NCBI RefSeq assembly: GCF_001618865.1
Contig: NZ_CP015136.1
Span: forward strand, 6,545,001 to 6,609,000
Direction: 5' to 3'
Length of the DNA stretch: 64,000 bases
Origin: Luteitalea pratensis
Lineage (GTDB): Bacteria; Acidobacteriota; Vicinamibacteria; Vicinamibacterales; Vicinamibacteraceae
Position numbers and translations under genes: made by a program. Below are positions 52,716-61,561 of the stretch, piece after piece; positions within the stretch are counted from its first letter, which is position 1, and every line of letters starts with the position of its first letter. The notes beneath the pieces are model-generated. The model was not told the DNA's origin and searched no databases. It saw nothing but the letters and a program-made list of their open reading frames with translations.

Positions 52716-54245
52716 ATGACTTCCCTCTCGCCACTTGCCGAGGCCTTCCGGGCCGTGCTGCGCGATCGCCGCAGCGAGGTGCTCGTGATGGCGCCGAGCG
52801 AATCGCGTACGCTCACGGCCCAGGACATCGACACCCAGGCCTGCCACTTCTCGGCTGCGCTGGCGGCCCAGCGGCTGTCGCAAGGCCAACTGGTCGTCAC
52901 CTACATCGGCAACGCGTCGGTGATGCCGGCGCTGGTCCTCGCCTGCCTTCGAGACGGGCTGACGCTGATGCCGGTGGACCGCAGCACGCCGCCGGCCGAA
53001 CTCGTGGCGCTCGCCGCGCGCTGGGATGCTGCGGCCATGGTCCTGCCCGACGGCCTCGATCTTGGCGCCGCGCTGTCGCTCGACCTGACTTGTCCGCCGG
53101 AGCCTTGGCGAAGGCGGAAGGTCGACGGCCACACGAACGATAGCCTTGCTGCGCGCCTACCAGGCCACCACGTGCCGATCGGGCATGGCGTTGCCGCATG
53201 GGTGGCGACGCCGCTGCCTCCACCGGGACGGCACGCGCCCGCGGCCGTGCTCAGGCTCACGTCAGGCAGCACCGGCGAACCTCGTGTGACCTGCACCGAG
53301 GAACGGCATCTGGTCGCCGATGTGGTCCACATCGTCGAGGCGATGGACATCCGGCAAGGCACGAGGCAAATCGGAGTGATTCCCCTCTCGCACTCCTACG
53401 GCTTCGGCAACCTGCTGCTGCCACTGCTCTGGCAGGGCACGCCGGTCCTCCTGCGCCCGCAATTCGTGCCGACGCAGGTCGCGCCCGACATCCGGTCCGC
53501 CGCGCTCGAGACCTTTCCCGGTGTGCCGTTCATGTTCGAGCACCTCGCGCGGCACCAGGACCTGTCGCACCTCTGCTCGCTGCGCCTCGCGGTATCGGCT
53601 GGCGCGCGCCTGAGGTACGAGACGGTGACCGCCTTTCATCGGGCCACGGGCGTAAAGGTGCGATCGTTCTACGGCTCGACCGAGACCGGGGGCATCTGCT
53701 TCGACGGTACGGACCGCCTCGATGAGCGTGTGCCGGTCGGCCATCCCATCGGGGCGACGCGCGTGGAACTCGTGGCTGAGGCAGACGCGCCCGAGGGTTC
53801 CGGTCGCGTGCGCGTGTCCGGACCGAATGTGATCGATCGCTACGCAGGCACTGACGCACCGCACTTCGATGGCGTGTTCCTCACGAGCGACTACGCACGG
53901 GTCGACGCCAATGGCACGCACGTCCTCACCGGGCGCGTGCCCTCCTTCGTCAACGTTGCTGGACGCAAGGTAGTGCCCCAGGAAGTCGAGGCCGCGCTGC
54001 GCGCGCTGCCGGGCGTATCCGATGCGGTGGCCATGGGCGTGGACGATGCGGTGCGTGGCGAGGCGCTCGGGGCGTGCCTCGTGAGCGACGCGGCGTGGGA
54101 CGCGCGCACCGTCCGCGAGGCGCTCTCCAGCCAGTTGGCGGCCTACAAGCTGCCGCGCGTGGTCGTGGTCACCCGTATGCTGCCGCTGACCGATCGGGGC
54201 AAGGTCGATCGTGCCGCCATTGCGCGACTACTCGGGCAGGCGTGA
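52716..54245 (+). CDS. AMP-dependent acyl/aryl-ACP ligase with an in-frame repeat insertion
   Basis: Adenylating enzyme of 509 residues. The P-loop is LTSGSTGEPR (182-190, with Arg where Lys is usual). FYGSTETGG and the hinge TSDYARVD follow, and the catalytic Lys is in LTDRGKVDR near the end. It should activate the hydroxybenzoate starter and load it on the ACP, like ApeH-type ligases. Residues about 124-137 (LTCPPEPWRRRKVDG) are encoded by a family C hairpin inserted in frame between strands of the N-terminal domain. The rest is colinear with the family, so the protein may tolerate the insertion. Confidence 0.86.
   Translation: MTSLSPLAEAFRAVLRDRRSEVLVMAPSESRTLTAQDIDTQACHFSAALAAQRLSQGQLVVTYIGNASVMPALVLACLRDGLTLMPVDRSTPPAELVALAARWDAAAMVLPDGLDLGAALSLDLTCPPEPWRRRKVDGHTNDSLAARLPGHHVPIGHGVAAWVATPLPPPGRHAPAAVLRLTSGSTGEPRVTCTEERHLVADVVHIVEAMDIRQGTRQIGVIPLSHSYGFGNLLLPLLWQGTPVLLRPQFVPTQVAPDIRSAALETFPGVPFMFEHLARHQDLSHLCSLRLAVSAGARLRYETVTAFHRATGVKVRSFYGSTETGGICFDGTDRLDERVPVGHPIGATRVELVAEADAPEGSGRVRVSGPNVIDRYAGTDAPHFDGVFLTSDYARVDANGTHVLTGRVPSFVNVAGRKVVPQEVEAALRALPGVSDAVAMGVDDAVRGEALGACLVSDAAWDARTVREALSSQLAAYKLPRVVVVTRMLPLTDRGKVDRAAIARLLGQA
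53082..53128. repeat. Family C REP inside the AMP-ligase gene
   Basis: CGACCTGACTTGTCCGCCGG, AGCCTTGGCGAAGGCGGAAG and GTCG form a hairpin with CCGCC/GGCGG arms. It is read as Cys-Pro-Pro-Glu-Pro-Trp-Arg-Arg-Arg-Lys. Confidence 0.78.
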
Positions 54246-54617
54246 CTCCATCGCCACGCCGGACCGCAGCAGCTTCGCGACCGGGCAGCGCTCGGCGATC
54301 TCCAGCAGGCGTGCCTTCTGTCCATCGTCGAGGGAGCCGCGCATCGTGATGTGTTTCACGAACGAGGGGATCGGCGTCGAGGTGTAGTGCACCTGCACGT
54401 CCACGCCCTCGAGCGGCCATGCCTTGCGCTCCGCGTACATGCGCAGCGTGATCGCCGTGCATGAGGCGAGACTGCCCATGAGCAGCTCGAGCGGCGTCGG
54501 CGCCGTGTCGGTGCCGCCGACCTCCGCGGGTTCGTCGGCGGCAAACGTGTGAGTCCTCGCCGTCATCGACGTGTCGTAACGCGTGCCGAGCGTGGCCTCG
54601 AGGATTCTGAGACTCAT
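54228..54617 (-). CDS. OsmC/Ohr family peroxiredoxin
   Basis: Protein of 129 residues. The two redox cysteines are at 53 (GSLASCTAITLRMYAE) and 111 (AERCPVAKLL). The first is in the OsmC-typical position on the central helix and acts on organic hydroperoxides. The start at 54617 has the strong Shine-Dalgarno AGGAGGAG, which lies right at the edge of a composite REP. The gene is convergent with the AMP-ligase and the two coding ends overlap by 18 bases. Confidence 0.88.
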   Translation of the reverse strand: MSLRILEATLGTRYDTSMTARTHTFAADEPAEVGGTDTAPTPLELLMGSLASCTAITLRMYAERKAWPLEGVDVQVHYTSTPIPSFVKHITMRGSLDDGQKARLLEIAERCPVAKLLRSGVAMESRLPE

Positions 54618-54627
54618 GACTCCTCCT

Positions 54628-54688
54628 GGGCCGGGCTCGGCCACCTTCGCGCTCCGCGCGTCGGTGCCCAAGGCGAGCCGGCCCTACC
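54628..54688. repeat. Composite family A REP upstream of osmC-like gene
   Basis: GGGCCGGGCTCGG and CGAGCCGGCCCTACC form the outer stem. The inner part is CACCTTCGCGCTCCGCGCG. The copy at 46433 is nearly the same. Confidence 0.75.
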
Positions 54689-54701
54689 TTCCGAATGCCT
54701 G

Positions 54702-55190
54702 TCAGGCGGCCAGCTTGCGCAGGATCGCCACCTGTCCACCGTGGTAGGCAAGGTGCTGCACCAGGCCGAGAACCGTCTGCTCGTACGTGACACCCGTACC
54801 AAGCGCGGCGTCGCGCGACTCACCGACCAGATCGTCCCAGCGGGCCTCGGGAAATCCCGCGACCGCCTCGGTGAGCCGCGCCATCGCCTCGGCCAGTTCC
54901 AGGTGCATGGCGGCCCATCCGGCCTGGTCCGTCGCGCGCGGGATCGGCCAGTCGCCCTCGATCGGATCGGCTGGCGGATGGCCGGAGACTCGACGGGTCA
55001 CCTCCGCGACCCACGACGTCATGTGCGCCACGATCGCGCCGATCGAATGTACGCCGGCAGGTGGCGTGGCCATGGCCTGGGCGAACGTGACGTCTCCGAT
55101 CAGGCGCACGAGGGACGGCCCGTGCCACGGGTCGCCATCGAAGGCGCGGTGCAGCTGGTCGATGAGGAGCGACGTGCGACTGGTCGGCAT
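54702..55190 (-). CDS. DinB-like four-helix-bundle protein
   Basis: Protein of 162 residues of the DinB/YfiT superfamily. The metal-binding histidines are in HSIGAIVAHMTSW and in QHLAYHGGQV near the C-terminus, which is the family hallmark. Members include metal-dependent thiol S-transferases and damage-induced proteins of unknown role. No specific substrate can be named. The ATG at 55190 begins right at the fold. A longer frame upstream would read through a composite REP. Confidence 0.85.
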   Translation of the reverse strand: MPTSRTSLLIDQLHRAFDGDPWHGPSLVRLIGDVTFAQAMATPPAGVHSIGAIVAHMTSWVAEVTRRVSGHPPADPIEGDWPIPRATDQAGWAAMHLELAEAMARLTEAVAGFPEARWDDLVGESRDAALGTGVTYEQTVLGLVQHLAYHGGQVAILRKLAA

Positions 55191-55213
55191 GATCACCTGC
55201 GTGCTGGCGGGTT

Positions 55214-55271
55214 GGCCGGGCTCGGCCGCCTCCGCCAAGGCTTCGGCGCCCCAGGGACCGCCGGCCCTACC
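55214..55271. repeat. Composite family A REP with family C core
   Basis: The outer arms GGCCGGGCTCGG and CCGCCGGCCCTACC enclose CCGCCTCCGCCAAGGCTTCG, a family C hairpin. Confidence 0.75.
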
Positions 55272-55303
55272 TTTGTGACGCGGCCCCAACGGCTGGACCG
55301 CCT

Positions 55304-58237
55304 CTATCTTTGTACCGCGACCGCGGCGTGCGAGCGCCTCGGTTCGGCGCCGGCCTCGATGCGGCCGGTCGCCTGGTCGAACTGCAGGACAGCCGCGTAC
55401 CCGTACCGGTACTCGCCCTTGCGCCCGACCTTCTGGAAATGATGCCCGCGGCCAGCGAGATCGTCGAGCACGGCCGCCGGGAAGCGATCCTCGATCTGCA
55501 CGCGTGGCGTGAGCCCGGCCGGATCGGCAGGATCACGTGCGACGAGGAGACGCGGTGCCTCGATCGCCGCCTGCGCGTTCAGTCCGCCGTCGACGTGACC
55601 GAGGATGATGGAGTACACCGAGGCACCGATCCACGCGTTGCCAGCGGCCCCGACGGCCAGTCGCGGCTTCAGCGTGCCGTTGACGTCCTCGCACACCAGC
55701 GTCGGTGCACTGGTCGACGAGGACCGCATCAGCGGCAGCAGTTGCCCGTACGCACCGCGCACGGTGCGGTAGCCACGCAGGTGGTTGTTGTAGAGGAAAC
55801 CGAGGCCCTTCGAGACGTAGAAGTTGCCGCCCCACGTCGACAGCGTCTGGGTGACCACGATCACGTTGCCGGCCGAATCGCCGACGGCAAAGGCGGTGGT
55901 GCCGCGGCCGATGCGCTCGCCCTGCCCCTGGCCGGCGGTGTCGGCATCTTCTGAAAACGGCATCGCGTGCGCCGGATCGATGCGCCCGAAGAGGGTGGCC
56001 GCGTGCGCCGGGTCGAGGTGCGGCGCGACCTCGACCGGCCAGAGCGCCGGGTCGGCGATGCGCCGCAACGGGTCGCGCACCTTCCATGCCTCGATTACGT
56101 GATGCAGGTAGTCGGGAGCGTCCCGCAGCAGCACACCCCGCGCCGCGCCGTAGCGGTCCAGGATCTGCAGCGTCTCGATCAGCGACGTTCCGGTCGAGAC
56201 AGGCGGCGGCGCAGCGAAGATGGGCAATCCCCTGTAACGCCCGGAGACGGGTGAGCGCTCGATCACCTGGTATTGCGCGAGATCCTCGAGGCCGATGATG
56301 CCGCCATTGGCCTCCATGTCGGCTGCAATCCGTTTGGCGATACTGCCGCGGTAGAACGCATCGGCACCTTCGGCCGCGATCGCCCGTAGCGTCGCAGCGT
56401 AGTCCGGGTTCGCGAACTGCTCGCCGGCACGCGGGACGCGGCCGTTGGGCAGGTACACGCGCGCCGCTTCGGGGTAACGCTCGAGCAGTGCCCGGCCTTC
56501 ACGCAACGTCGAGGGCAACGTCTCGTCGAGTTCGTAACCGTCCGAGGCGAGCGCTATTGCCGGCGCCATCAACTGTGTCCAGCTGAATCGACCGGATCCG
56601 TAGCGACGGTGCAGATGGTCCATCCCGGCGACCACGCCGGGGATGTTGGCCGCCGCCGGTCCGTCGTTCACGAGACGGCCCTCACGGAAAATCGCCGCAT
56701 TGGTCAGCGTCGCGTGGATCGGCGACTGGTCCTTGTAGTCGATCACCACCGGCTCGCGCATGCCGTTCAGGAACAGCAGCGCCATGCCATCGCCGCCGAT
56801 GCCTGACGCGTCCGGCTCGACGACACCGAGTGCGAACGAGACGGCGATCGCGGCGTCGACGATGTTGCCGCCCTGCGCCAAAACGCGGGCGCCGGCTTCG
56901 CTCGCCAGGCGATGGCCGGACACGACCATCCCGTCCTGCGAGCTGATCGGCGTCCGTACCAGCGGTTGCCGCGCCACCAGGTCGTCGACGATGCGCTCCA
57001 GTTCCGCACCGGAACGAGCCGCAGCCGCCTTGGGACGCAGCCGATCGCGCAGCGCCTCCCATGCCGTGGCCGACGGCCCTGCCTGGTAATAGAGGTCACG
57101 CAACAGCTGCCAGGTGCGATCGAACGCCAGCGTCCACCGCGCCGCGTCTGGCGTGATGGCGCTGGTCACGCCGACGGCGCCCGCGTCGGGAGGCAGCGGC
57201 GCCGGAATCGTCCGGAGGGTGAAGCCGGATCCACGCTCGAATAGGGGCGGCGGCTCCCCGGGCTGGCGCGCAGGGTTGCCGTTGTAGGACGGCCACTCGG
57301 CAGGGAGGTCCGCGAGGAGCAGCACGCGACCATCCGGTGACCACGCTGGCTGCGAGCGCAGCCGCGACACGAGGATGGGCGCGCCATCGGCCGACGGACG
57401 CGGTGCACGACGTTCCGCCAGGGCCGCGGCCGACGGCACGGCTGCCACCCACACGGCGCCCTCCCCGTCGGTGCTGGCGGCAAACGCGAGCCGCGTCGCG
57501 GCCGGGTCCCATGCCGGGTGCGACTCGCGCCCGCGCGTCGCGGTCACACGCCAGGGCCGGTCCTCGACCTGGCTTGCGGCGGCCGGATAGTCGCGGCCTT
57601 CCGGCAACGCCGTCGGGCCCTCAAGCGTGCGAACCCACACGTCGTCGCCGCCGCGCTCGTCCTGCAGGCTCGATACGTAAGCGACGCGTGTGCCGTCGGG
57701 AGACACCGCGGGGTACTGCTCGTCGGCGGAGGTGTCGATCACGACATCGACCGGCGGCAGCACGCCCAGAGCGCTGCCGTCGACGTTGATCGTCATCAGC
57801 CCCCACTGCTCGCGGACGCGGTGGGCGAACACGAGCCGCCCATCAGGGGTCCATGACGGATGCCGATCGTCGCCCGCCGCGATCGTCAGGCGGCGCGGCG
57901 CACCACCTTCCTCGGCGACGTAGAGGTCGAATCCTGAACCGAGGTCGGCGGCAAAGGCGAGCCGACGGCCGTCGGGAGCCCACGCGGGATCGCGCTCGAC
58001 CGGTGCCGGCGTGCCTGCAGGCCATGCCGCGAAGGCACGCGGATCGCTGCCGTCCGGCCCCAGGGTCCAGATCTGGTCGAGAAGAGAAATCGCGATCCGC
58101 GCGCCATCGGGCTGCCACGCGGCGTCGCGCACTGCCGACAGGGGCCGGGCGTCCTGCGCGCCGACGACGACGTGCAGGCCCGCCGCCCCGAGGGCGGTCA
58201 GCGCGAAGAAGCGGCCGAGGCGAGTCGCCGCGAGCAT
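55304..58237 (-). CDS. TolB/PD40 beta-propeller fused to gamma-glutamyltransferase
   Basis: Exported protein of 977 residues. After a signal peptide (FFALTALGAAGLHVVVGAQ) there are several PD40 blades (DAAWQPDGARIA, DPAWAPDGRRLAF, HPSWTPDGRLVFA, YPAVSPDGTRVAY). From about 465 there is a complete gamma-glutamyltransferase: ASEAGARVLAQGGNIVDAA, GIGGDGMALLF and the autoprocessing/catalytic Thr780 in GTTAFAVGDSAGN. GGT enzymes cleave gamma-glutamyl bonds in the periplasm. The propeller may aid substrate or partner binding. The order is unusual, since stand-alone GGTs have 550-600 residues and no propeller. The start at 58237 lies 23 bases after the transketolase stop. Confidence 0.87.
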   Translation of the reverse strand: MLAATRLGRFFALTALGAAGLHVVVGAQDARPLSAVRDAAWQPDGARIAISLLDQIWTLGPDGSDPRAFAAWPAGTPAPVERDPAWAPDGRRLAFAADLGSGFDLYVAEEGGAPRRLTIAAGDDRHPSWTPDGRLVFAHRVREQWGLMTINVDGSALGVLPPVDVVIDTSADEQYPAVSPDGTRVAYVSSLQDERGGDDVWVRTLEGPTALPEGRDYPAAASQVEDRPWRVTATRGRESHPAWDPAATRLAFAASTDGEGAVWVAAVPSAAALAERRAPRPSADGAPILVSRLRSQPAWSPDGRVLLLADLPAEWPSYNGNPARQPGEPPPLFERGSGFTLRTIPAPLPPDAGAVGVTSAITPDAARWTLAFDRTWQLLRDLYYQAGPSATAWEALRDRLRPKAAAARSGAELERIVDDLVARQPLVRTPISSQDGMVVSGHRLASEAGARVLAQGGNIVDAAIAVSFALGVVEPDASGIGGDGMALLFLNGMREPVVIDYKDQSPIHATLTNAAIFREGRLVNDGPAAANIPGVVAGMDHLHRRYGSGRFSWTQLMAPAIALASDGYELDETLPSTLREGRALLERYPEAARVYLPNGRVPRAGEQFANPDYAATLRAIAAEGADAFYRGSIAKRIAADMEANGGIIGLEDLAQYQVIERSPVSGRYRGLPIFAAPPPVSTGTSLIETLQILDRYGAARGVLLRDAPDYLHHVIEAWKVRDPLRRIADPALWPVEVAPHLDPAHAATLFGRIDPAHAMPFSEDADTAGQGQGERIGRGTTAFAVGDSAGNVIVVTQTLSTWGGNFYVSKGLGFLYNNHLRGYRTVRGAYGQLLPLMRSSSTSAPTLVCEDVNGTLKPRLAVGAAGNAWIGASVYSIILGHVDGGLNAQAAIEAPRLLVARDPADPAGLTPRVQIEDRFPAAVLDDLAGRGHHFQKVGRKGEYRYGYAAVLQFDQATGRIEAGAEPRRSHAAVAVQR

Positions 58238-58260
58238 GCCGATCGACCGTCTGCCATGCG

Positions 58261-60129
58261 TCAGCGACTGCTGACGAGTCGGCGGATGGTCTCCGCGAGC
58301 GCCCGCGCCGAGAGGCCGTTGATGTCCATCAACTCCTCCGGCGTGCCGCTGCGCGGCACGGCAGGTACCGCCACGCGCTCGACGCGCATGCCAAGCGGCG
58401 CTAGCACTTCGCACACCGCGTCGCCGATGCCGCCCGCCGAGTAGTGATCCTCGACCGTGAGGACCAGCGTCGTCTCGCGGCCGGCGGTGGTCAACGTGGC
58501 TGCATCGACCGGCTTGACCGAATACAGGTCGATGACGCGGACGTGAATGCCCTCGCCGGCGACCGTCTCGGCAGCTTTCAGAGCCTCGAACACCGTCACG
58601 CCCGCGGTCGCGATCGTGAGGACATCGCTGGCCGACGAGCGTAGTACCTTCGAGCCTCCCACCGGGAAGGCCTCGCTGGCATCGTAGGTGACCGGCGTCT
58701 TGGGACGGCTCGTGCGGATGTAGGCCATGCCCTTGTGGGCCGCGGCCTCGACCACCAGTTTCTCGGCGCTCACCGCGTCGCACGGATAGAGCACGGCGCA
58801 ATCGGGCACGGCGCGGAACATCGCCAGGTCCTCGAGCGCCATCTGTGAGCCGCCATCCTCGCCGATGGAGACCCCGCAGTGGCTGCCCGCGAACTTGGCG
58901 TTCACGCCGCTGATACCAGCCATGCGCACGAAGTCGGCCGCGCGCGTCAGGAACGCCGCAAACGTGGTCGAGAAGGGGATCGCCCCGCGCGCCGCGAGGC
59001 CCATCGACATGCCCACCATCACCTGCTCGGCGATGAAGGCCTGGTAGAAGCGCTCCGGTGCGACCTTCTCGAAGCGATCGGTGAAGGTGGAGTTCTTCAC
59101 GTCCGCGTCGAGCGCCACCACGCGCGCGTCTGCCACGCCAAGCTTGGCGAGACCCGTGCCGTACGCCTCACGTGTCGCGACCAGCTCACCCTTCTTGTAC
59201 GAGGGCGGCTCGATGGCACCGGGCGCCGCCGGATCCGGCCGCGCCACCACGCCAGAGGGCGCCGGAATCGCGGGGCATCCGCCGCCGTCCTCCGGCACCA
59301 GCTGCGCTTCCAGCTCGGCGACCGCGCCGTCGGCCTGCTCCGCCGACAGCGGCTTGCCGTGCCAGCCGGGCTTGCCTTCCATCACCGAGATGCCCTTGCC
59401 CTTCTCGGTGCGCGCGACAAGCACGGTGGGCTGCCCCTTGGTCGCACGGCCCTCGGCAAACGCCGCCTGCACGGCATCGACGTCATGCCCGTCGACGACG
59501 ATCGCATGCCACCCGAAGGCGCGCCAGCGTGCCGCGACCGTTTCCGTGTCGTGCCCGAACTGCGTCTCGCGGCTCTGCCCGAGGCCGTTGAGATCGATGA
59601 TGGCGCAGAGGCTGTCGAGCTTGTGGAACTGTCCGCTCTGCGCGGCCTCCCACACTGAGCCTTCCGCCATCTCTCCGTCGCCCATCAGCACGTAGGTACG
59701 GTAGTCGCTGCCGATGCGTCGCGCGTTGAGCGCGCAGCCGACACCTGCCGCCAGCCCCTGCCCGAGCGAGCCCGTGGCCAGGTCGACCCACGGCAGCCGC
59801 GGCGTCGGATGGCCTTCGAGGTCACTCGTGAGCTCGCGAAGCGTCAGCGTAGCCTCACGCGACACGATGCCGACCTCGGCCCACGCCGCATAGAGCAACG
59901 GCGCGGCATGCCCCTTCGAGAGGATGAAGCGATCGTTGTCGACGCGGCGCGGATCCTGAGGGTCGTACCGCATCTCGCCGAGGAACAGCACGGCGACGAT
60001 GTCGGCGGCCGAGGCGCAGGTGCTCGGGTGGCCGCTGCCGGCTCTGGTGGTGCTGCGTACGGAGTTGATCCGCAGGCGGGTGGCGACGTTGCGCAGGGCG
60101 GCTGTGGCGGGTGCAACTGACGGTGACAC
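58261..60129 (-). CDS. tkt: Transketolase
   Basis: Thiamine-diphosphate enzyme of 622 residues. It moves two-carbon units between sugar phosphates in the pentose phosphate pathway. Motifs in order: STTRAGSGHPSTCASAADIV, SKGHAAPLLYA, the TPP/metal motif MGDGEMAEGSVWEAA...IIDLNGLGQ and the pyrimidine-domain AEQVMVGMSMGLA. A transketolase C-terminal domain ends the chain. GTG start with GGAGGT upstream. The length is at the short end for E. coli-type enzymes (about 660) and fits the mammalian-like group. Confidence 0.92.
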   Translation of the reverse strand: MSPSVAPATAALRNVATRLRINSVRSTTRAGSGHPSTCASAADIVAVLFLGEMRYDPQDPRRVDNDRFILSKGHAAPLLYAAWAEVGIVSREATLTLRELTSDLEGHPTPRLPWVDLATGSLGQGLAAGVGCALNARRIGSDYRTYVLMGDGEMAEGSVWEAAQSGQFHKLDSLCAIIDLNGLGQSRETQFGHDTETVAARWRAFGWHAIVVDGHDVDAVQAAFAEGRATKGQPTVLVARTEKGKGISVMEGKPGWHGKPLSAEQADGAVAELEAQLVPEDGGGCPAIPAPSGVVARPDPAAPGAIEPPSYKKGELVATREAYGTGLAKLGVADARVVALDADVKNSTFTDRFEKVAPERFYQAFIAEQVMVGMSMGLAARGAIPFSTTFAAFLTRAADFVRMAGISGVNAKFAGSHCGVSIGEDGGSQMALEDLAMFRAVPDCAVLYPCDAVSAEKLVVEAAAHKGMAYIRTSRPKTPVTYDASEAFPVGGSKVLRSSASDVLTIATAGVTVFEALKAAETVAGEGIHVRVIDLYSVKPVDAATLTTAGRETTLVLTVEDHYSAGGIGDAVCEVLAPLGMRVERVAVPAVPRSGTPEELMDINGLSARALAETIRRLVSSR

Positions 60130-60151
60130 AAGGACCTCCGGGTCGTGCAGT

Positions 60152-61561
60152 CTACCACGCAGCGGTGACGGCGCCGGCTGGTCCGAACGCGTGCCACGCG
60201 AGCCCGACGGGCGCGCCGAACGCGCCGGCGGCGAGCGCCTCCGGCGTCACCGCGGCAAGGATGCGGCGGGCCTCTGCGGCGTGCCCGGCGTCGTCGGGGA
60301 ACAGTCGTCGCAGGAGTCGGGCGGCGGCCGCATTCCCAGTGATCGGATGATGAGCGTCGGCAAGACGACCCACCTGCCCCGCGCCTGCCAGCGCCGCGAC
60401 GCGATCGCGAATGGCGCCAGCGGGTTCCTGCAGTCGGGCAAGGCTGGTGCGCACGAGTTCCTCGGCCAGGTCGCGGTAGACCGGATCGGTACGCCACGCG
60501 TCGGCATCGAGCAAGGCGTGCGCCAGCAGCATGGCATCGTCGAGCAGGACGGGCCCCCGCGCGTGCCCGTCGGCAATCGTGTGCGAGACACCAGATCCTC
60601 GGGAATAAGCCACCGGCGCCAGGACCTCGAGGGCTTCGATGGCTTCGCGGGCCAGATCGGGGCGGTCGAGCGCGTCGGCCGCGGCGAGCAGGGCGCGACA
60701 GGCGCGTGCGCTCGCATCCACGAGGACCAGGCGCGGGCCCCCGGTCCAGGGACGCCACTGCCCGTCGTCGCGACGGAAGGCGGACCGAAGGCCGTGCACA
60801 AGCCGGTCGAGCTGGGTCGACCACGCGGGCAGCGGCTCGAGCCCAACGGCACGTGCCATCACGCGGACCCACTCGGCCTGGTCCTCGAGCCGGGCCACTG
60901 GGGCGAGGCCGTCCGCATCCGTCGCGAACGCCACAACGCCGGTGTCGTCGAGGCAGGGCGCGGCATCGTGGAGCGCGTCGATCGTGTCGGCCGCGGTCGA
61001 GGCCCAGTCAGCATCGCCGCGGGCGGTCGCCTGCGCCAGGGCGAAGAGCGCGGCGCCGGCTGAAGGCGTGCCGTCATGCATGCAGGCCCCGGTTCGCGGG
61101 TCCCGTGTCGCGTGGATCGCCATCGCGAAGGCATCGAGGACGGCTGCGTTGTCGTCGAGGCGGGTCGAATCGGGCGGCCCGACACGGGGCGCCGAAGGCC
61201 ATGCACCGTCGTGCGAGGCGAAGGCGCGAGCGGCATCGCGGATGCGCGCGGCGAGCGCATCGTCGTGAAGGTGCGTGCCGCCGGTGAGGACGTGCCCTTC
61301 GGGCGTGAGCACCAGCAGCGAGGGCCAATGGCCCAGTCCGTAGCGGTCGCCGATGTCGGGCCGCAGATCGGCATCGACACGCACCGGCACGGACGTATCG
61401 GCGACGGCTGCGACGACGTCGGGTCGTGCGAATACCTCGTCGCGCACGCGCCCGCAGGCCGGCGACCATGCCGTCTCGAGCAGGAGCAGGACGGGCCGGC
61501 GGCGGCGTTGCGCCTCGAGGAACGCGGCCGTGTGCCACGGCAGCCAGTCGATGGAGGGCAC
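60152..61561 (-). CDS. YyaL/DUF255-like protein with degenerate thioredoxin motif
   Basis: Protein of 469 residues. The N-terminal thioredoxin-like domain (IDWLPWHTAAFLEAQRRRRP, ETAWSPACGRVRDEVF, WPSLLVLTPEG) is followed by an alpha/alpha-toroid like the glycosidase-like part of YyaL/SPATA20 proteins. Those have about 600-700 residues and a WCHWCH-type site. Here only one Cys is left (PACGRV), so classical redox chemistry is unlikely. It is 22 bases upstream of transketolase on the same strand. The GTG start shares a compact divergent promoter with the dehydrogenase gene. Confidence 0.75.
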   Translation of the reverse strand: MPSIDWLPWHTAAFLEAQRRRRPVLLLLETAWSPACGRVRDEVFARPDVVAAVADTSVPVRVDADLRPDIGDRYGLGHWPSLLVLTPEGHVLTGGTHLHDDALAARIRDAARAFASHDGAWPSAPRVGPPDSTRLDDNAAVLDAFAMAIHATRDPRTGACMHDGTPSAGAALFALAQATARGDADWASTAADTIDALHDAAPCLDDTGVVAFATDADGLAPVARLEDQAEWVRVMARAVGLEPLPAWSTQLDRLVHGLRSAFRRDDGQWRPWTGGPRLVLVDASARACRALLAAADALDRPDLAREAIEALEVLAPVAYSRGSGVSHTIADGHARGPVLLDDAMLLAHALLDADAWRTDPVYRDLAEELVRTSLARLQEPAGAIRDRVAALAGAGQVGRLADAHHPITGNAAAARLLRRLFPDDAGHAAEARRILAAVTPEALAAGAFGAPVGLAWHAFGPAGAVTAAW

